From: Bacillota bacterium
Lineage (GTDB): Bacteria > Bacillota > Bacilli > Lactobacillales > Aerococcaceae
Assembly (NCBI GenBank): GCA_023442905.1
Contig: JAEZWY010000037.1
Coordinates: 1-24,132, forward strand
Length of the DNA stretch: 24,132 bases
Direction: 5' to 3'
Of this stretch, positions 6,811 to 15,290 are shown piece after piece. The notes under the pieces are model-generated. The model made no database searches and was not told the DNA's origin. It worked only from the letters and a program-made list of their open reading frames with translations. The translations under genes and the position numbers were made by a program. Positions within the stretch are counted from its first letter, which is position 1, and every line of letters starts with the position of its first letter.

Positions 6811-8331
6811 ATGAAATATATGAAGCAAATAATGTTAGTCTGCATGACATTTGTTCTAGCTATGGTTGGCTTAAGCCAAAATCCAGTTCTAGCTACTGAT
6901 AGTGGTCAAACAGCGACAAGTGTCCCTGAGGCAAGCGAAGTGTCAGCACCGGGAGAGGATACTTTATATCAAGACATTCAAGACCGAGGAGTATTACGGG
7001 TTGGGACTAACTCAACGTATGCACCTTTTGAATTTTCTATTTTAAAAGATGGGAAAAATCAGGTTGTTGGACTAGATATCTTTTTAGCACAAAAAATCGC
7101 GGATGACTTAGGTGTAGACCTTCAAGTTGTAGATATGGAGTTCTCAAACCTATTAACATCACTGGATACAGGACAAATCGATATTGTATTAGCGGGAATG
7201 ACTTCTACCGAAGAACGGGCTAAATCAGTAGATTTCTCTGACATCTACCAAGTATCTGGTCAATCATTTGTTATTCAAGAAAGTAAAGTGAATGAAATTA
7301 CAGATGATAGCTACTTTTCAGATGGTGGAAAAATCTCAATTGGAGAAGGTACCACACAACAGCTATTAGTTGGTGAATATTATCCTAATTCAGAAGTACA
7401 AGTAATGCGTACGACAACTGATTCGATCTCTGCTTTAGATTCAGGTTTAGTTGACGGGGTATTATTAGATGAGGACGTAGCGGGTGCATATGCAGCAGAA
7501 AATCCTAATCTAACCGTTATTGAAGCGAATTTACCAATCCAAGATCCTGGTAAGGCAGCAGCAATGCCAAAAGATCAACCTACATTACAAGCAGCAGTTA
7601 ACGAATCAATTGCAGATGCTCAAGAACAAGGTTTAATTGATCAATGGTTGGAAGAATCTTACCAAATTATTGAAGAAAATCGTCAATCAACTTGGTTAGC
7701 TTATGCACCTTACTTTGTGAATGGTGTAAAAACAACCCTAGTAATTTCAGCAACAGCTATCTTCTTTGGTTTAATAATTGGTGCAGCCTTAGCGCTAATG
7801 CGTCTGTCCGAAAATAAACTGGTAGACCTAGTTGCTCAAGCCTATATTGAGGTAGTTCGTGGAACACCATTAATGATTCAAGTGTTATTTATTTACCTCG
7901 GTTTCGCCGGTATGTTTGGTTGGACAACCATGACATCTGGTTTGGTTGCAGTATCTCTAAACTCAGGTGCTTATATTGCAGAAATTATCCGTGGGGGTAT
8001 TAATTCTGTTGATAAAGGACAAGCTGAAGCCGCACGATCACTTGGTTTAGGTTACTGGACTACGATGCGAAAGGTTATTTTTCCACAATCATTAAGATCT
8101 ATCTGGCCATCACTTGGGAATGAATTTGTATCCTTAATCAAGGAATCATCAATCGTATCTACAATCGGTGTTGCGGAATTAACCTTCCAAACCCGTAATG
8201 TATCAACGATTACCTTCAACGGTATCATCCCATTAATCATCTCAATGGCTATCTACTTCATCCTAACCTTTACACTAACGAAATTGTTAAATGTGTATGA
8301 ACGCAAGATGAATGAGAAATATGCGCAATAA
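6811..8331 (+). CDS. Polar amino acid ABC transporter, fused substrate-binding/permease protein (second paralogue)
   Basis: Same architecture as the protein at 2512-4056: signal peptide (hydrophobic 8-22, likely cut after VLA), a family 3 solute-binding domain (about 45-285, from YQDIQDRGVLRVGTNSTYAPFEF) and a permease domain with the EAA loop AEAARSLGLGYWTTMRKVI and following NEFVSLIKESSIVSTIG. The permease halves are nearly identical in sequence between paralogues, while the binding domains differ more, suggesting different ligand preference with a shared ATPase. AGGAGG (6799-6804) favours ATG 6811 (6-nt spacing) over ATG 6808 (3 nt). It is a monocistronic unit with no adjacent ATPase gene. 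The Arg T-box in its leader points to arginine or a precursor as substrate (inference). Confidence 0.9.
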   Translation: MKYMKQIMLVCMTFVLAMVGLSQNPVLATDSGQTATSVPEASEVSAPGEDTLYQDIQDRGVLRVGTNSTYAPFEFSILKDGKNQVVGLDIFLAQKIADDLGVDLQVVDMEFSNLLTSLDTGQIDIVLAGMTSTEERAKSVDFSDIYQVSGQSFVIQESKVNEITDDSYFSDGGKISIGEGTTQQLLVGEYYPNSEVQVMRTTTDSISALDSGLVDGVLLDEDVAGAYAAENPNLTVIEANLPIQDPGKAAAMPKDQPTLQAAVNESIADAQEQGLIDQWLEESYQIIEENRQSTWLAYAPYFVNGVKTTLVISATAIFFGLIIGAALALMRLSENKLVDLVAQAYIEVVRGTPLMIQVLFIYLGFAGMFGWTTMTSGLVAVSLNSGAYIAEIIRGGINSVDKGQAEAARSLGLGYWTTMRKVIFPQSLRSIWPSLGNEFVSLIKESSIVSTIGVAELTFQTRNVSTITFNGIIPLIISMAIYFILTFTLTKLLNVYERKMNEKYAQ

Positions 8332-8343
8332 TTATACAAAATT

Positions 8344-8377
8344 AGAGTCGTAACAATAGGTTGCGGCTCTTTTTTTA
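8344..8377 (+). terminator. Intrinsic terminator of the second transporter unit
   Basis: AGAGTCGTAAC (8344-8354) pairs with GTTGCGGCTCT (8360-8370) with wobbles, 5-nt loop, followed by seven T. Confidence 0.9.
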
Positions 8378-8509
8378 GTTCAAATTGGTATTATTTCAGC
8401 TTTATAGCAATCTCGGTTATCATTAAGTTAAATATAAAAGTTCTAATTGGAAAATAGGTTATACACGGTAAAATATAGAAAAATTATTGAAACTAACATG
8501 CTTATTTAA

Positions 8510-8760
8510 GTCGACTCTCACACCCTGTTTAGTTGGGTTCGAGTCTCCAGAAAGGACTGCGTTTCAGATTATAAGCGAGTTAATGCTTTAGCGTTTACTC
8601 GCTTAAATGCGCAGGACTGCTTAATTGACATTAGCGCTTGCATCTATAATTGGGCTAGAATATTTAGAAGCAACTTAATTTCAGCTTAAGTTGTATCTGA
8701 CTTCGTCAGTCACTGCTCTAATCTTCCAACGTTCCCTTTCTGAGCGTCGACACTCACACC
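8510..8760 (-). repeat. Structured intergenic repeat, copy A (long form)
   Basis: Read on the - strand it starts GGGTGTGAGTGTCGACGC and ends CGAACCCAACTAAACAGGGTGTGAG. The long-range stems AGAAAGG/CCTTTCT (8549-8555 with 8735-8741) and CGTT/AACG (8560-8563 with 8728-8731) close it. Inside are the GCAGT...ACAA internal loop with a CTGAC-GAA-GTCAG arm, an AT-rich insert with CAACTTAA/TTAAGTTG (8671-8693), and an AAGCGAGT/ACTCGCTT arm (8573-8604). No gene is visible in 8378-8956. Confidence 0.75.
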
Positions 8761-8886
8761 CTGTTTAGTCGGGTTCGCTTTGGCAGTCCGGTCTCCACTT
8801 CAGGAATATGAGCGAGTCGGTGCTTTAGCACTAACTCGCTTAAATGCGTTAGAAGCTACCTGCCTGAGCGCCAAAGCTCACACCCT
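8744..8886 (-). repeat. Structured intergenic repeat, copy B
   Basis: It shares its GGGTGTGAG end with copy A. Outer stem on the - strand: CTTTGGC with GCCAAAG (8776-8785 paired to 8869-8876), then GCAG/CTGC and CTTC/GAAG. It keeps the CGAACCCGACTAAACAGGG end and the AGCGAGT/ACTCGCT arm (8811-8840), but the GCAGT/ACAA internal loop of copies A, D and F is not evident. Confidence 0.65.
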
Positions 8887-8956
8887 ATGTTTACGCTGTT
8901 ACAAATTGATTACACATGTATGACTAATATAAAAATTATATGATAAAGTGCAACAG

Positions 8957-8986
8957 TTGGCTTTTTTTGTGCAATTGCATGATAAT
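8957..8986 (+). promoter_or_regulatory. Candidate promoter of the Ser-rich protein gene
   Basis: TTGGCT (8957-8962) and GATAAT (8981-8986) with an 18-bp spacer, about 46 bp upstream of the GTG start. Moderate match. Confidence 0.4.
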
Positions 8987-9032
8987 CTTAAGGCTAAGCA
9001 ACTGAGAAATAGAGAAAAGGGAGGGAGAAAAG

Positions 9033-10550
9033 GTGCGCAAACGTTTTTTTAAAGATAATCGACAAATTACCTATGTTTTAGCGGGTATTGTGACGTGCGT
9101 GGTAGCCTTTTTCATCATTCGTACGTTTACGAATACTAATCGCATGTCTGCAGAAGAAAAAACAGAAGCAGTGGCATCAGCAGTAAATGCGCTTTATTTT
9201 GATAACTCCTATACCTTTCTAAAAGCAGACATTCAACAAGACGAGATTACTGAATTAACTAAAGAAGTAGATAGTTTAAGAGACAGTGCTGATAAAGATA
9301 TCATCGTTGACCGAATTCATTCTGTACAACAACGGTTTGATTTACAAAGTCAGTTAAATGATTTATTTGATAAAGAGCATTGTGGTAATGACGAAGCAGT
9401 AATTAATGGGGCGACAATTAAAGAGTATGTCCTTGTAGATGAGGAAGTTACCATTGATGAACTTGATTTACTTCGTGATAACTATTCGAGTCAATTGGAC
9501 CATGAAGATGATGGTTTCTATAATACAGCCACAACATTGATTGAGGAAGCTGAAAATCAAGTTAATATAATTGAAGAATATAAAAATGATTTACGTTCAA
9601 TTGAAGAAGATAGTTCACTAACTTATGATAGTTTAGAGGATAAGCTCACAACTATCACTGAACGCGTCAATGAAATTGAAAATCCTTGTTTACAAGATAA
9701 GTTGTTAGAGATGATTGCAGCGAGTGATGAAGAAACTACACAAAATATCTTTAACCGCTTGATAGAAGAAGCGGAAGCAGCCAACAAATCGGCTGAAGAG
9801 CTAGCTAAAATTCGTAAGGAAGGTCAAGCAGCCATTAAATCCTCAAAAAGTCGTATAGCTGATTTACAAGCTAAACGTGAAGAAATTATGGCTTCTAATG
9901 ACGCATCAGCTACCATAACACTGCGTCAAACTGCAGACCAGCCATCATTTGGTGTGAATACTAATGTAACTTCTGGTGTATTAGCATCCAAACAATCTGA
10001 ACAAAGTACTTCTCGGTCATCAAGTCGTGGTAGTGCGTCTAGTTCATCAAGGGTTGTTGCATCAAATTCAGATACTAGCTCATCGATCGCATCAAGTGAT
10101 GCTGAATCAACTCCTTCTAGTGATTCGTCAACTGATGATAGTTCAAGTGAAGAAATTCCTTCTTCAACAAGTTCATCATCGAGTGATGCATCAAGTGCAT
10201 CTAGTTCAAGTTCTAATGTTGCAAGCTCAAGTGATTCAAGTAGCGCATCAACTAGTAGTTCAAGTGATAGTGCATCAACTTCCACATCAAGCGATTCTTC
10301 ATCATCGAGTGCATCTGAATCATCACGTGATGACTCAGATATTGAAGATGGTGCTGAAAGTGACTCCAGTCAAATGAATGAACCATCATCTTCTTCAAGT
10401 AGTGGTTCAGTGATAGAGGATAGTGCAACGTCATCTAGTTCACAACAGCAATCAGCGGTTGAATCAAATACAACCGAACGACCTCGGTCATCTGTTGCAA
10501 GTGATTCAGTTACTGAATCAAGTCAAATTCCATATGGATCACCAGAATAA
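9033..10550 (+). CDS. Membrane-anchored extracytoplasmic protein with coiled-coil region and long Ser-rich tail
   Basis: I do not recognise a family. The 505-residue product starts at GTG 9033 behind a purine-rich GGGAGGGAG site. A short basic N-terminus (RKRFFKDNR) and one hydrophobic helix (about 13-32) suggest a signal anchor with the rest outside the cell. Residues 40-300 are acidic, mostly helical and coiled-coil-like, with two cysteines (near 117 and 221) that could form a disulfide. Residues about 320-500 are dominated by Ser with Asp, Thr, Ala and Glu, as in stalk or glycosylated regions of surface proteins. No LPXTG-type sorting signal or C-terminal hydrophobic segment is present (it ends SQIPYGSPE), so anchoring must be N-terminal. 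The next gene starts polyprenyl-linked glycan synthesis, but it has its own terminator and promoter, so a link is only suggestive. Confidence 0.8.
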   Translation: MRKRFFKDNRQITYVLAGIVTCVVAFFIIRTFTNTNRMSAEEKTEAVASAVNALYFDNSYTFLKADIQQDEITELTKEVDSLRDSADKDIIVDRIHSVQQRFDLQSQLNDLFDKEHCGNDEAVINGATIKEYVLVDEEVTIDELDLLRDNYSSQLDHEDDGFYNTATTLIEEAENQVNIIEEYKNDLRSIEEDSSLTYDSLEDKLTTITERVNEIENPCLQDKLLEMIAASDEETTQNIFNRLIEEAEAANKSAEELAKIRKEGQAAIKSSKSRIADLQAKREEIMASNDASATITLRQTADQPSFGVNTNVTSGVLASKQSEQSTSRSSSRGSASSSSRVVASNSDTSSSIASSDAESTPSSDSSTDDSSSEEIPSSTSSSSSDASSASSSSSNVASSSDSSSASTSSSSDSASTSTSSDSSSSSASESSRDDSDIEDGAESDSSQMNEPSSSSSSGSVIEDSATSSSSQQQSAVESNTTERPRSSVASDSVTESSQIPYGSPE

Positions 10551-10563
10551 TCTAAGTAGTTTG

Positions 10564-10596
10564 AAGCAGTTAGTGTAAAAACTAGCTGCTTTTTTC
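10564..10596 (+). terminator. Intrinsic terminator of the Ser-rich protein gene
   Basis: AGCAGTTAGT (10565-10574) pairs with ACTAGCTGCT (10581-10590) with one wobble, followed by a T-run. Confidence 0.88.
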
Positions 10597-10638
10597 AATT
10601 TTCTACTATAATTTAAAGGTTTTTTAACTAGAATAGGC

Positions 10639-10666
10639 TTATAATCCAGTCGGGTTATGGTAGAAT
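10639..10666 (+). promoter_or_regulatory. Candidate promoter of the sugar transferase gene
   Basis: TAGAAT (10661-10666) preceded by TGG gives an extended -10; the -35 is weak (TTATAA, 10639-10644, 16-bp spacer). Confidence 0.4.
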
Positions 10667-10721
10667 ATTAGGGATTATAGGTGCTTACTTATAGTATATA
10701 TATAATGAAATGGGTGAAAAA

Positions 10722-12116
10722 ATGCAAAAAAACGGAGAATGGACGAACTGGTACCGCGTAGTTATCGTGGCAACAGAAGCGTTAATCTTGTTCCTTTCTT
10801 ATCTTGTTTCATTCTTTTTGCGGTATGGTCGATATGTACCTTTGAAAAACTATGAAGCTTTCCAAGGGGCAATTGGTTGGATATTAATTATCTTTGTATT
10901 TATCAATATTTTATTTGGGGTTTACATCCTATATGATAAAACCAAAGGCGACCTCTTCTTCATTACCATCATCAGTCAGGGAATCTTAGCAGTTGTTGCT
11001 ATGGTCTTAAGTTTTGCTGGTAGATGGTTAGCCTTTCCGCGTTCAGTCGTCTTGATTGATTTTGCGGTTAGTGTAGTCATGCTTTACATTTTTAGAGCCT
11101 TAGTTTTCGATATTTATCGACGCTATGCATCTACAAAACGGGTAATGATTGTTGGATCTGAAGAAGCTGTTTTTCCGGCAATATATAATTTCAAAAATTC
11201 AAAAAGTACTCGTCATATCGTAACACATGTGGTGTTAGAAGATTACTATCGCATTGTGAAGAGGCGTTTAGATGAGTATGATATTGTATATCTTGCATCG
11301 CAAATTGATGAGGGTGAAAAACTAAAAATCTATGACTTATTGATGCGTGCCAATAAAAAACTATTCTTAAATTCTAAATTTGAAAACCTAGTAATGGTAA
11401 ATCCAAATATTATGAATTTTGAAGATGAATCTATTATTGAAACCTCAGACTTCGCAATTCCAGCGGACCAAGCGTTGATCAAACGGGGATTAGATATTAT
11501 GATGGCATTAATTGGTTTAATCTTAGCATCACCAATTATGTTAATTACAGCGATTATTATTAAATTAACTTCTAAAGGTCCAGTATTCTACCGCCAAGTG
11601 CGTATTACTAAAGGTGGCGAAGAGTTTGATATCTTGAAATTCCGTTCTATGACAACGGATGCCGAAGTTAAATCTGGTCCAATGATTGCAACGAAAAATG
11701 ACGCACGTGTCACAACAGTTGGTAAATATATTCGTGCCTTGCGTATCGATGAATTGCCACAGTTGTTGAATGTGTTACGCGGAGATATGTCCATGATTGG
11801 ACCACGTCCAGAGCGACCATTCTTCGTTAACCAATTCCAAGAAGAAAACCCGCATTACTACCTACGTCATAACGTACAAGCAGGTATCACGGGTTACGCA
11901 CAAGTCTACGGTAAATATGCCACAGACTTTAACTCTAAATTGAACTTTGACCTAATTTATATCAAACAGTATTCAATGTTCTTAGACTTCAAGATTTTAT
12001 TACAAACCATTAAAATCCTCTTCGACAAAGTATCCTCATCAGGAATTGACGAAGACGAAAAACCAACAGTAACAAGAGAAGAAGCAGAAGAAATGAATAT
12101 TGATGTAATAGGATGA
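10722..12116 (+). CDS. Initiating sugar-phosphate transferase for exopolysaccharide/capsule (polyprenyl glycosylphosphotransferase)
   Basis: The protein transfers a sugar-1-phosphate from a nucleotide sugar to undecaprenyl phosphate at the membrane, the first step of a surface glycan. It has four N-terminal membrane helices (about 10-130), a Rossmann-like middle domain, a fifth hydrophobic helix (about 248-272) and a catalytic bacterial sugar transferase domain with KFRSMT, DELPQLLNVLRGDMSMIGPRPERP-type signatures and a conserved YxxxNVQAGITGYAQV-like segment. About 464 residues, normal for WcaJ/CpsE-like enzymes. ATG 10722 is preferred over 10710 because GGGTGA lies just before it and nothing ribosome-site-like precedes 10710. 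No other glycan genes are nearby, so it is an orphan initiator. Its TGA lies at the junction with a structured repeat (copy C), which follows immediately and separates it from its terminator at 12421. Confidence 0.9.
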   Translation: MQKNGEWTNWYRVVIVATEALILFLSYLVSFFLRYGRYVPLKNYEAFQGAIGWILIIFVFINILFGVYILYDKTKGDLFFITIISQGILAVVAMVLSFAGRWLAFPRSVVLIDFAVSVVMLYIFRALVFDIYRRYASTKRVMIVGSEEAVFPAIYNFKNSKSTRHIVTHVVLEDYYRIVKRRLDEYDIVYLASQIDEGEKLKIYDLLMRANKKLFLNSKFENLVMVNPNIMNFEDESIIETSDFAIPADQALIKRGLDIMMALIGLILASPIMLITAIIIKLTSKGPVFYRQVRITKGGEEFDILKFRSMTTDAEVKSGPMIATKNDARVTTVGKYIRALRIDELPQLLNVLRGDMSMIGPRPERPFFVNQFQEENPHYYLRHNVQAGITGYAQVYGKYATDFNSKLNFDLIYIKQYSMFLDFKILLQTIKILFDKVSSSGIDEDEKPTVTREEAEEMNIDVIG

Positions 12117-12240
12117 GAGTGAGACCGCTAAGCTCAACAACGCTGGAAGATTAGTGCCGTGACACACAAAGTGTGTCGCAAACTAATCTGAAGCGGACTT
12201 GAGCTGGTCGAACGAACTCGACTTAATAGGGTAGGGTGTG
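12111..12240 (+). repeat. Structured intergenic repeat, copy C
   Basis: A long imperfect hairpin: GACC/GGTC (12123-12126 with 12206-12209), AGCTCAA/TTGAGCT (12131-12137 with 12199-12205), CGCT/AGCG (12141-12144 with 12192-12195), AGATTAGT/ACTAATCT (12148-12155 with 12182-12189), an internal loop GCCGT/GCAA, and GACACAC/GTGTGTC (12161-12167 with 12171-12177). It ends CGAACGAACTCGACTTAATAGGG and runs head-to-tail into copy D. Its 5' edge (AATAGGATGAGAG) overlaps the sugar transferase stop codon. Confidence 0.85.
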
Positions 12241-12364
12241 AGAGTCGACGTCAAGAAAGGAACGTTGGAAGATTAAGGCAGTAGATGGCGAAGTCAGCTA
12301 CAAGTTCATCTGAAACGCAGTCCTTTCTGGAGACTCGAACCCGACTAAATAGGATGTGAGACCG
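12231..12364 (+). repeat. Structured intergenic repeat, copy D
   Basis: GAGTC/GACTC (12242-12246 with 12331-12335), AGAAAGGA/TCCTTTCT (12254-12261 with 12321-12328), CGTT/AACG (12263-12266 with 12314-12317) and AGAT/ATCT, then the internal loop GCAGT...ACAA capped by a GTAG/CTAC and TGGC-GAA-GTCA arm. It ends CGAACCCGACTAAATAGGATGTGAG. The stem sequences differ from copy C while pairing is kept. Confidence 0.85.
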
Positions 12365-12420
12365 CTGATTTCTAAATAGATCAGTTCTTTGTTCAAATTC
12401 TTATATAAGAAACGTCAATT

Positions 12421-12465
12421 AAGCGTTAGCGACAGTCATATGTACTGGTAGCTAACGCTTTTTTG
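12421..12465 (+). terminator. Intrinsic terminator, probably of the sugar transferase gene
   Basis: AGCGTTAGC (12422-12430) with GCTAACGCT (12451-12459), inner CAGT/ACTG (12433-12436 with 12444-12447), then a T-run. It lies about 300 bp after the stop codon because repeats C and D intervene. Confidence 0.88.
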
Positions 12466-12496
12466 CTTACTTAAACAAGGATATAAGCGTCTAGAG

Positions 12497-12527
12497 GTGA
12501 CAACTAGCTGAGTAATAGTGGTATAAT
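12497..12527 (+). promoter_or_regulatory. Promoter of the pncB-nadE operon
   Basis: An extended -10 (TGG-TATAAT, 12519-12527) with GTGACA (12497-12502) at 19 bp as a weak -35, 40 bp before the pncB start. Confidence 0.6.
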
Positions 12528-12566
12528 AAGGAAAGTCAAATTGCAATTCTTGGAGGGAATAAGAAA

Positions 12567-14060
12567 ATGAAGACAACGACCAACGATAGCCTGGCACTTC
12601 ATACAGATTTATATGAAATCAATATGATGAAGACGTATTGGGATGCTGGAAAAGCTGACCAACAAGCGGTTTTTGAAGTATACTTCCGTAAAAATCCGTT
12701 TGAAAGTGGCTATGCCATCTTCGCAGGCCTAGAACGTGTCATTCAATATGTACAAAATTTAAAATTTACCGATGATGATATCGCATACTTACGGGAAACA
12801 CAAAATTATCCGGAAGATTTTTTAGACTACTTGAAAAACTACCATTTCGATGCCACAATTCGTTCAATGGAAGAAGGGGAAATTGCCTTTTCAAATGAAC
12901 CGTTGATGCAAATTAAAGGGTCATTAGCTGATTGTACTTTAATCGAAACAGCAGTATTAAATATTATCAACTATCAAACTTTAATTGCGACAAAAGCATC
13001 ACGTATCCGGAATGTTGCTGGGGATGACGCATTAGCTGAATTCGGTTCAAGGCGTGCCCAAGAAATGGATGCGGCTATTTGGGGAGCTCGCGCGGCTTAT
13101 ATTGGTGGATTCGACTCTACCTCAAATGTACGCGCAGGTAAATTATTCAATATTCCAATTTCAGGAACCCATGCGCATGCTATGGTGCAAGCTTATCAAA
13201 GTGATTATGAAGCGTTTAAAGCTTATGCAAATGCCCATGAAAAATGTACATTCTTAGTAGATACTTATGATACCCTTCGTTCAGGAGTGCCAAATGCGAT
13301 TAAAGTGGCCAATGAGATGGAAGATAAATCTCGTTTTGTCGGCGTTCGTATCGACTCTGGGGACATTTCTTACTTATCATCAAGTATCCGCAAAATGTTG
13401 GATGAAGCAGGCTATCCTGATGCCATCATTTCTGCCTCAAACGATTTAGATGAAAAAACTATCTTAAACTTGAAAATGCAAGGCGCTAAAATTGATGCTT
13501 GGGGTGTAGGTACACAGCTGATTACTGCCTTTGACCAGCCAGCGTTGGGCGCTGTTTACAAATTATGTGCTATCGAAGATGAAAATGGCAATATGGTTCC
13601 TACAATGAAAATTTCATCATCACCAGAGAAAATTACTACACCAGGTGAGAAACAAATTTGGCGTATTACTCGTAAAAAAGATGGTAAATCTGAAGGGGAC
13701 TATATCACAACCATGAATGAAGATCCTAATGACGCTGAGTCTATCTTCATGTTCCATCCAACTTATACTTATATTAATAAGACAGTCCGTCGTTTCAATG
13801 CGCGTCCATTATTAAGTACCATCATTGATAAGGGTGAGTTAGTTTACGATATTCCAACACTGGAAACAGTTCGTAATTTCTCACGTGAGCACTTGGATGC
13901 CTTATGGTCAGAGTACCGTCGTATGTTAAATCCAGAGCCATACCCAGTTGATTTATCACAAGAATTATATGATTTAAAAATGAATTCAATCGCTGAAATT
14001 CGTGAACGCATCAATGAGGAATTTAAAGAATTCGATTTAAACGGTGACAACGAAGACTAA
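12567..14060 (+). CDS. pncB: Nicotinate phosphoribosyltransferase
   Basis: PncB condenses nicotinate with PRPP, with ATP hydrolysis, to give nicotinate mononucleotide in the Preiss-Handler salvage route. The 497-residue product has the N-terminal TDLYEINMMKTYW segment typical of the family, the GSRRAQEMDAAIWGARAAY region (about 160-178), SGTHAHAMVQAY around residue 200 with the conserved catalytic-site histidine region, and RIDSGD plus SNDLDE motifs of the phosphate-binding half. The ATG at 12567 follows GGAGGG at 12552-12557. nadE starts 34 bp downstream, so both are co-transcribed. NadD, which joins their products, is not in the window. Confidence 0.96.
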   Translation: MKTTTNDSLALHTDLYEINMMKTYWDAGKADQQAVFEVYFRKNPFESGYAIFAGLERVIQYVQNLKFTDDDIAYLRETQNYPEDFLDYLKNYHFDATIRSMEEGEIAFSNEPLMQIKGSLADCTLIETAVLNIINYQTLIATKASRIRNVAGDDALAEFGSRRAQEMDAAIWGARAAYIGGFDSTSNVRAGKLFNIPISGTHAHAMVQAYQSDYEAFKAYANAHEKCTFLVDTYDTLRSGVPNAIKVANEMEDKSRFVGVRIDSGDISYLSSSIRKMLDEAGYPDAIISASNDLDEKTILNLKMQGAKIDAWGVGTQLITAFDQPALGAVYKLCAIEDENGNMVPTMKISSSPEKITTPGEKQIWRITRKKDGKSEGDYITTMNEDPNDAESIFMFHPTYTYINKTVRRFNARPLLSTIIDKGELVYDIPTLETVRNFSREHLDALWSEYRRMLNPEPYPVDLSQELYDLKMNSIAEIRERINEEFKEFDLNGDNED

Positions 14061-14094
14061 GTTGATGAATAAAGTAATAAAAGGGGAGAATACC

Positions 14095-14925
14095 ATGCGT
14101 CCATTACAAGAAGAAATTATAAATGCCTTAAAAGTAGCACCTAGCATTAATCCAGAAGCAGAAATCAGACGTACCATTGATTTCATCAAGGCATACTTTC
14201 ACAAGTATCCATTTCTAAAAACCTTAGTATTGGGAATTTCTGGTGGGCAAGATTCAACCCTAGCTGGTAAATTATGCCAAATGGCTATGACTGAAATACG
14301 CGAAGAAACTGGTGACGACAAGTATCAATTCATCGCAGTCCGTCTTCCTTACGGCAACCAAGCCGATGAAGCTGACGCTATGGATGCTATAGACTTCATG
14401 GCAGCCGACCAAACTGTACGCGTCAACATCAAACCAGCCGTTGATGCTACCGTTGAAGAATTGGAAAAGGGCGGCCTTACCATTTCTGACTTCAATAAGG
14501 GAAATATCAAAGCGCGCCAACGGATGTTGGTACAATATGCAATCGCAGGTGAAAATGCAGGTGGCGTGGTAGGAACAGACCATGCTGCTGAATCAGTCAC
14601 AGGCTTCTATACGAAATTTGGTGACGGTGCAGCCGATATACTACCTATCTGGCGGTTAAATAAACGTCAAGGGCGTGCTATCTTAGAATACCTCCAAGCA
14701 CCAGAACACTTATACGCTAAGGTACCAACAGCTGACTTAGAAGAAGACCGTCCCGGCTTAGCCGATGAAGTAGCCCTAGGTGTTACCTATCAAGAAATAG
14801 ACGACTACTTAGAAGGCAAAGAAGTAGCCCAAGAAGCAGCTGAGAAAATTGAAAACTGGTACCTAAAAACACAGCACAAACGGGAATTGCCAATCACAGT
14901 ATATGATGAATGGTGGAAGAAATAG
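14095..14925 (+). CDS. nadE: NH3-dependent NAD+ synthetase
   Basis: NadE amidates nicotinate adenine dinucleotide to NAD+ using ATP and ammonia. The 276-residue product lacks a glutaminase domain and matches the short ammonia-dependent form. The ATP-pyrophosphatase P-loop SGGQDST lies near residues 47-53, and the C-terminus HKRELPITVYDEWW is family-typical, so the protein is complete. The frame is open from 14044, but ATG 14095 is chosen because AAGGGGAG lies 7 nt before it and it fits the family's N-terminus. It is the second gene of the pncB operon. The stop TAG (14923-14925) is part of the AATAGGGTGTGAG end shared by the structured repeats, which begin exactly here and push the likely terminator to 15338. 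Confidence 0.96.
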   Translation: MRPLQEEIINALKVAPSINPEAEIRRTIDFIKAYFHKYPFLKTLVLGISGGQDSTLAGKLCQMAMTEIREETGDDKYQFIAVRLPYGNQADEADAMDAIDFMAADQTVRVNIKPAVDATVEELEKGGLTISDFNKGNIKARQRMLVQYAIAGENAGGVVGTDHAAESVTGFYTKFGDGAADILPIWRLNKRQGRAILEYLQAPEHLYAKVPTADLEEDRPGLADEVALGVTYQEIDDYLEGKEVAQEAAEKIENWYLKTQHKRELPITVYDEWWKK

Positions 14926-15050
14926 GGTGTGAGTGAGACCGTTAAGCTCAATAACGATGGAAGACTATAGCCGTATCACACGAGTGTGATGCAATATAGT
15001 CTGAAGCGGAATTGAGCTGGTCGAACGAACCCGACTGGATAGGGTGTGAG
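14923..15050 (+). repeat. Structured intergenic repeat, copy E
   Basis: Closest relative of copy C: GACC/GGTC (14937-14940 with 15019-15022), AGCTCAA/TTGAGCT (14945-14951 with 15012-15018), AGACTATA/TATAGTCT (14962-14969 with 14995-15002), internal loop GCCGT/GCAA, and ATCACAC/GTGTGAT (14975-14981 with 14984-14990). Compared with copy C, five base pairs change on both sides while pairing is kept. It overlaps the nadE stop codon. Confidence 0.88.
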
Positions 15051-15290
15051 AGCCGACGCTAAGAAAGAAACCGTTGGAAGGATTAGAGCAGTGGGTGACG
15101 AAGTCGGCTACAATCTAAGCTAAAATATAGTTACTTTTTAAATATGCTAATTCCATTATACATTGCAAGTGTCAATGTTAATAAAGCGAAATTTACGCAT
15201 GTAAGTGAGTAAGTGCTAAAGCACCAACTCGCTCATAATCTGAAACGCAGTTCTTTCTGGAGGCATGAGCTCAACTTCACAGGATGTAAG
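15040..15290 (+). repeat. Structured intergenic repeat, copy F (long form)
   Basis: GCC/GGC (15052-15054 with 15262-15264), AGAAAG/CTTTCT (15062-15067 with 15253-15258), CGTT/AACG (15072-15075 with 15244-15247) and GATTA/TAATC (15081-15085 with 15236-15240) close a 250-bp element. Inside are GCAGT...ACAA with a GTGAC-GAA-GTC arm, an AT-rich insert, and a GTGAGT..GTGC/GCAC..ACTCGC arm (15205-15232) like that in copies A and B. Confidence 0.75.

Noticed and set aside
6708..6899. Open frame of 63 codons over the T-box terminator
   Set aside because: It overlaps the T-box core, the terminator and the transporter start in another frame.
8530..8550. GGGTTCGAGTCTCC-like sequence resembling a tRNA T-arm
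   Set aside because: No acceptor, D or anticodon arms surround it. It is the end of the structured repeat, present in several copies.
9926..10434. Long open frames on the - strand and in the +1 frame
   Set aside because: They mirror the Ser-rich codon repeats (TCA, AGT, TCT) of the gene at 9033-10550 and have no ribosome site or family likeness.
14044..14094. Upstream start of nadE overlapping pncB
   Set aside because: No ribosome site before it; ATG 14095 has AAGGGGAG and fits family length.
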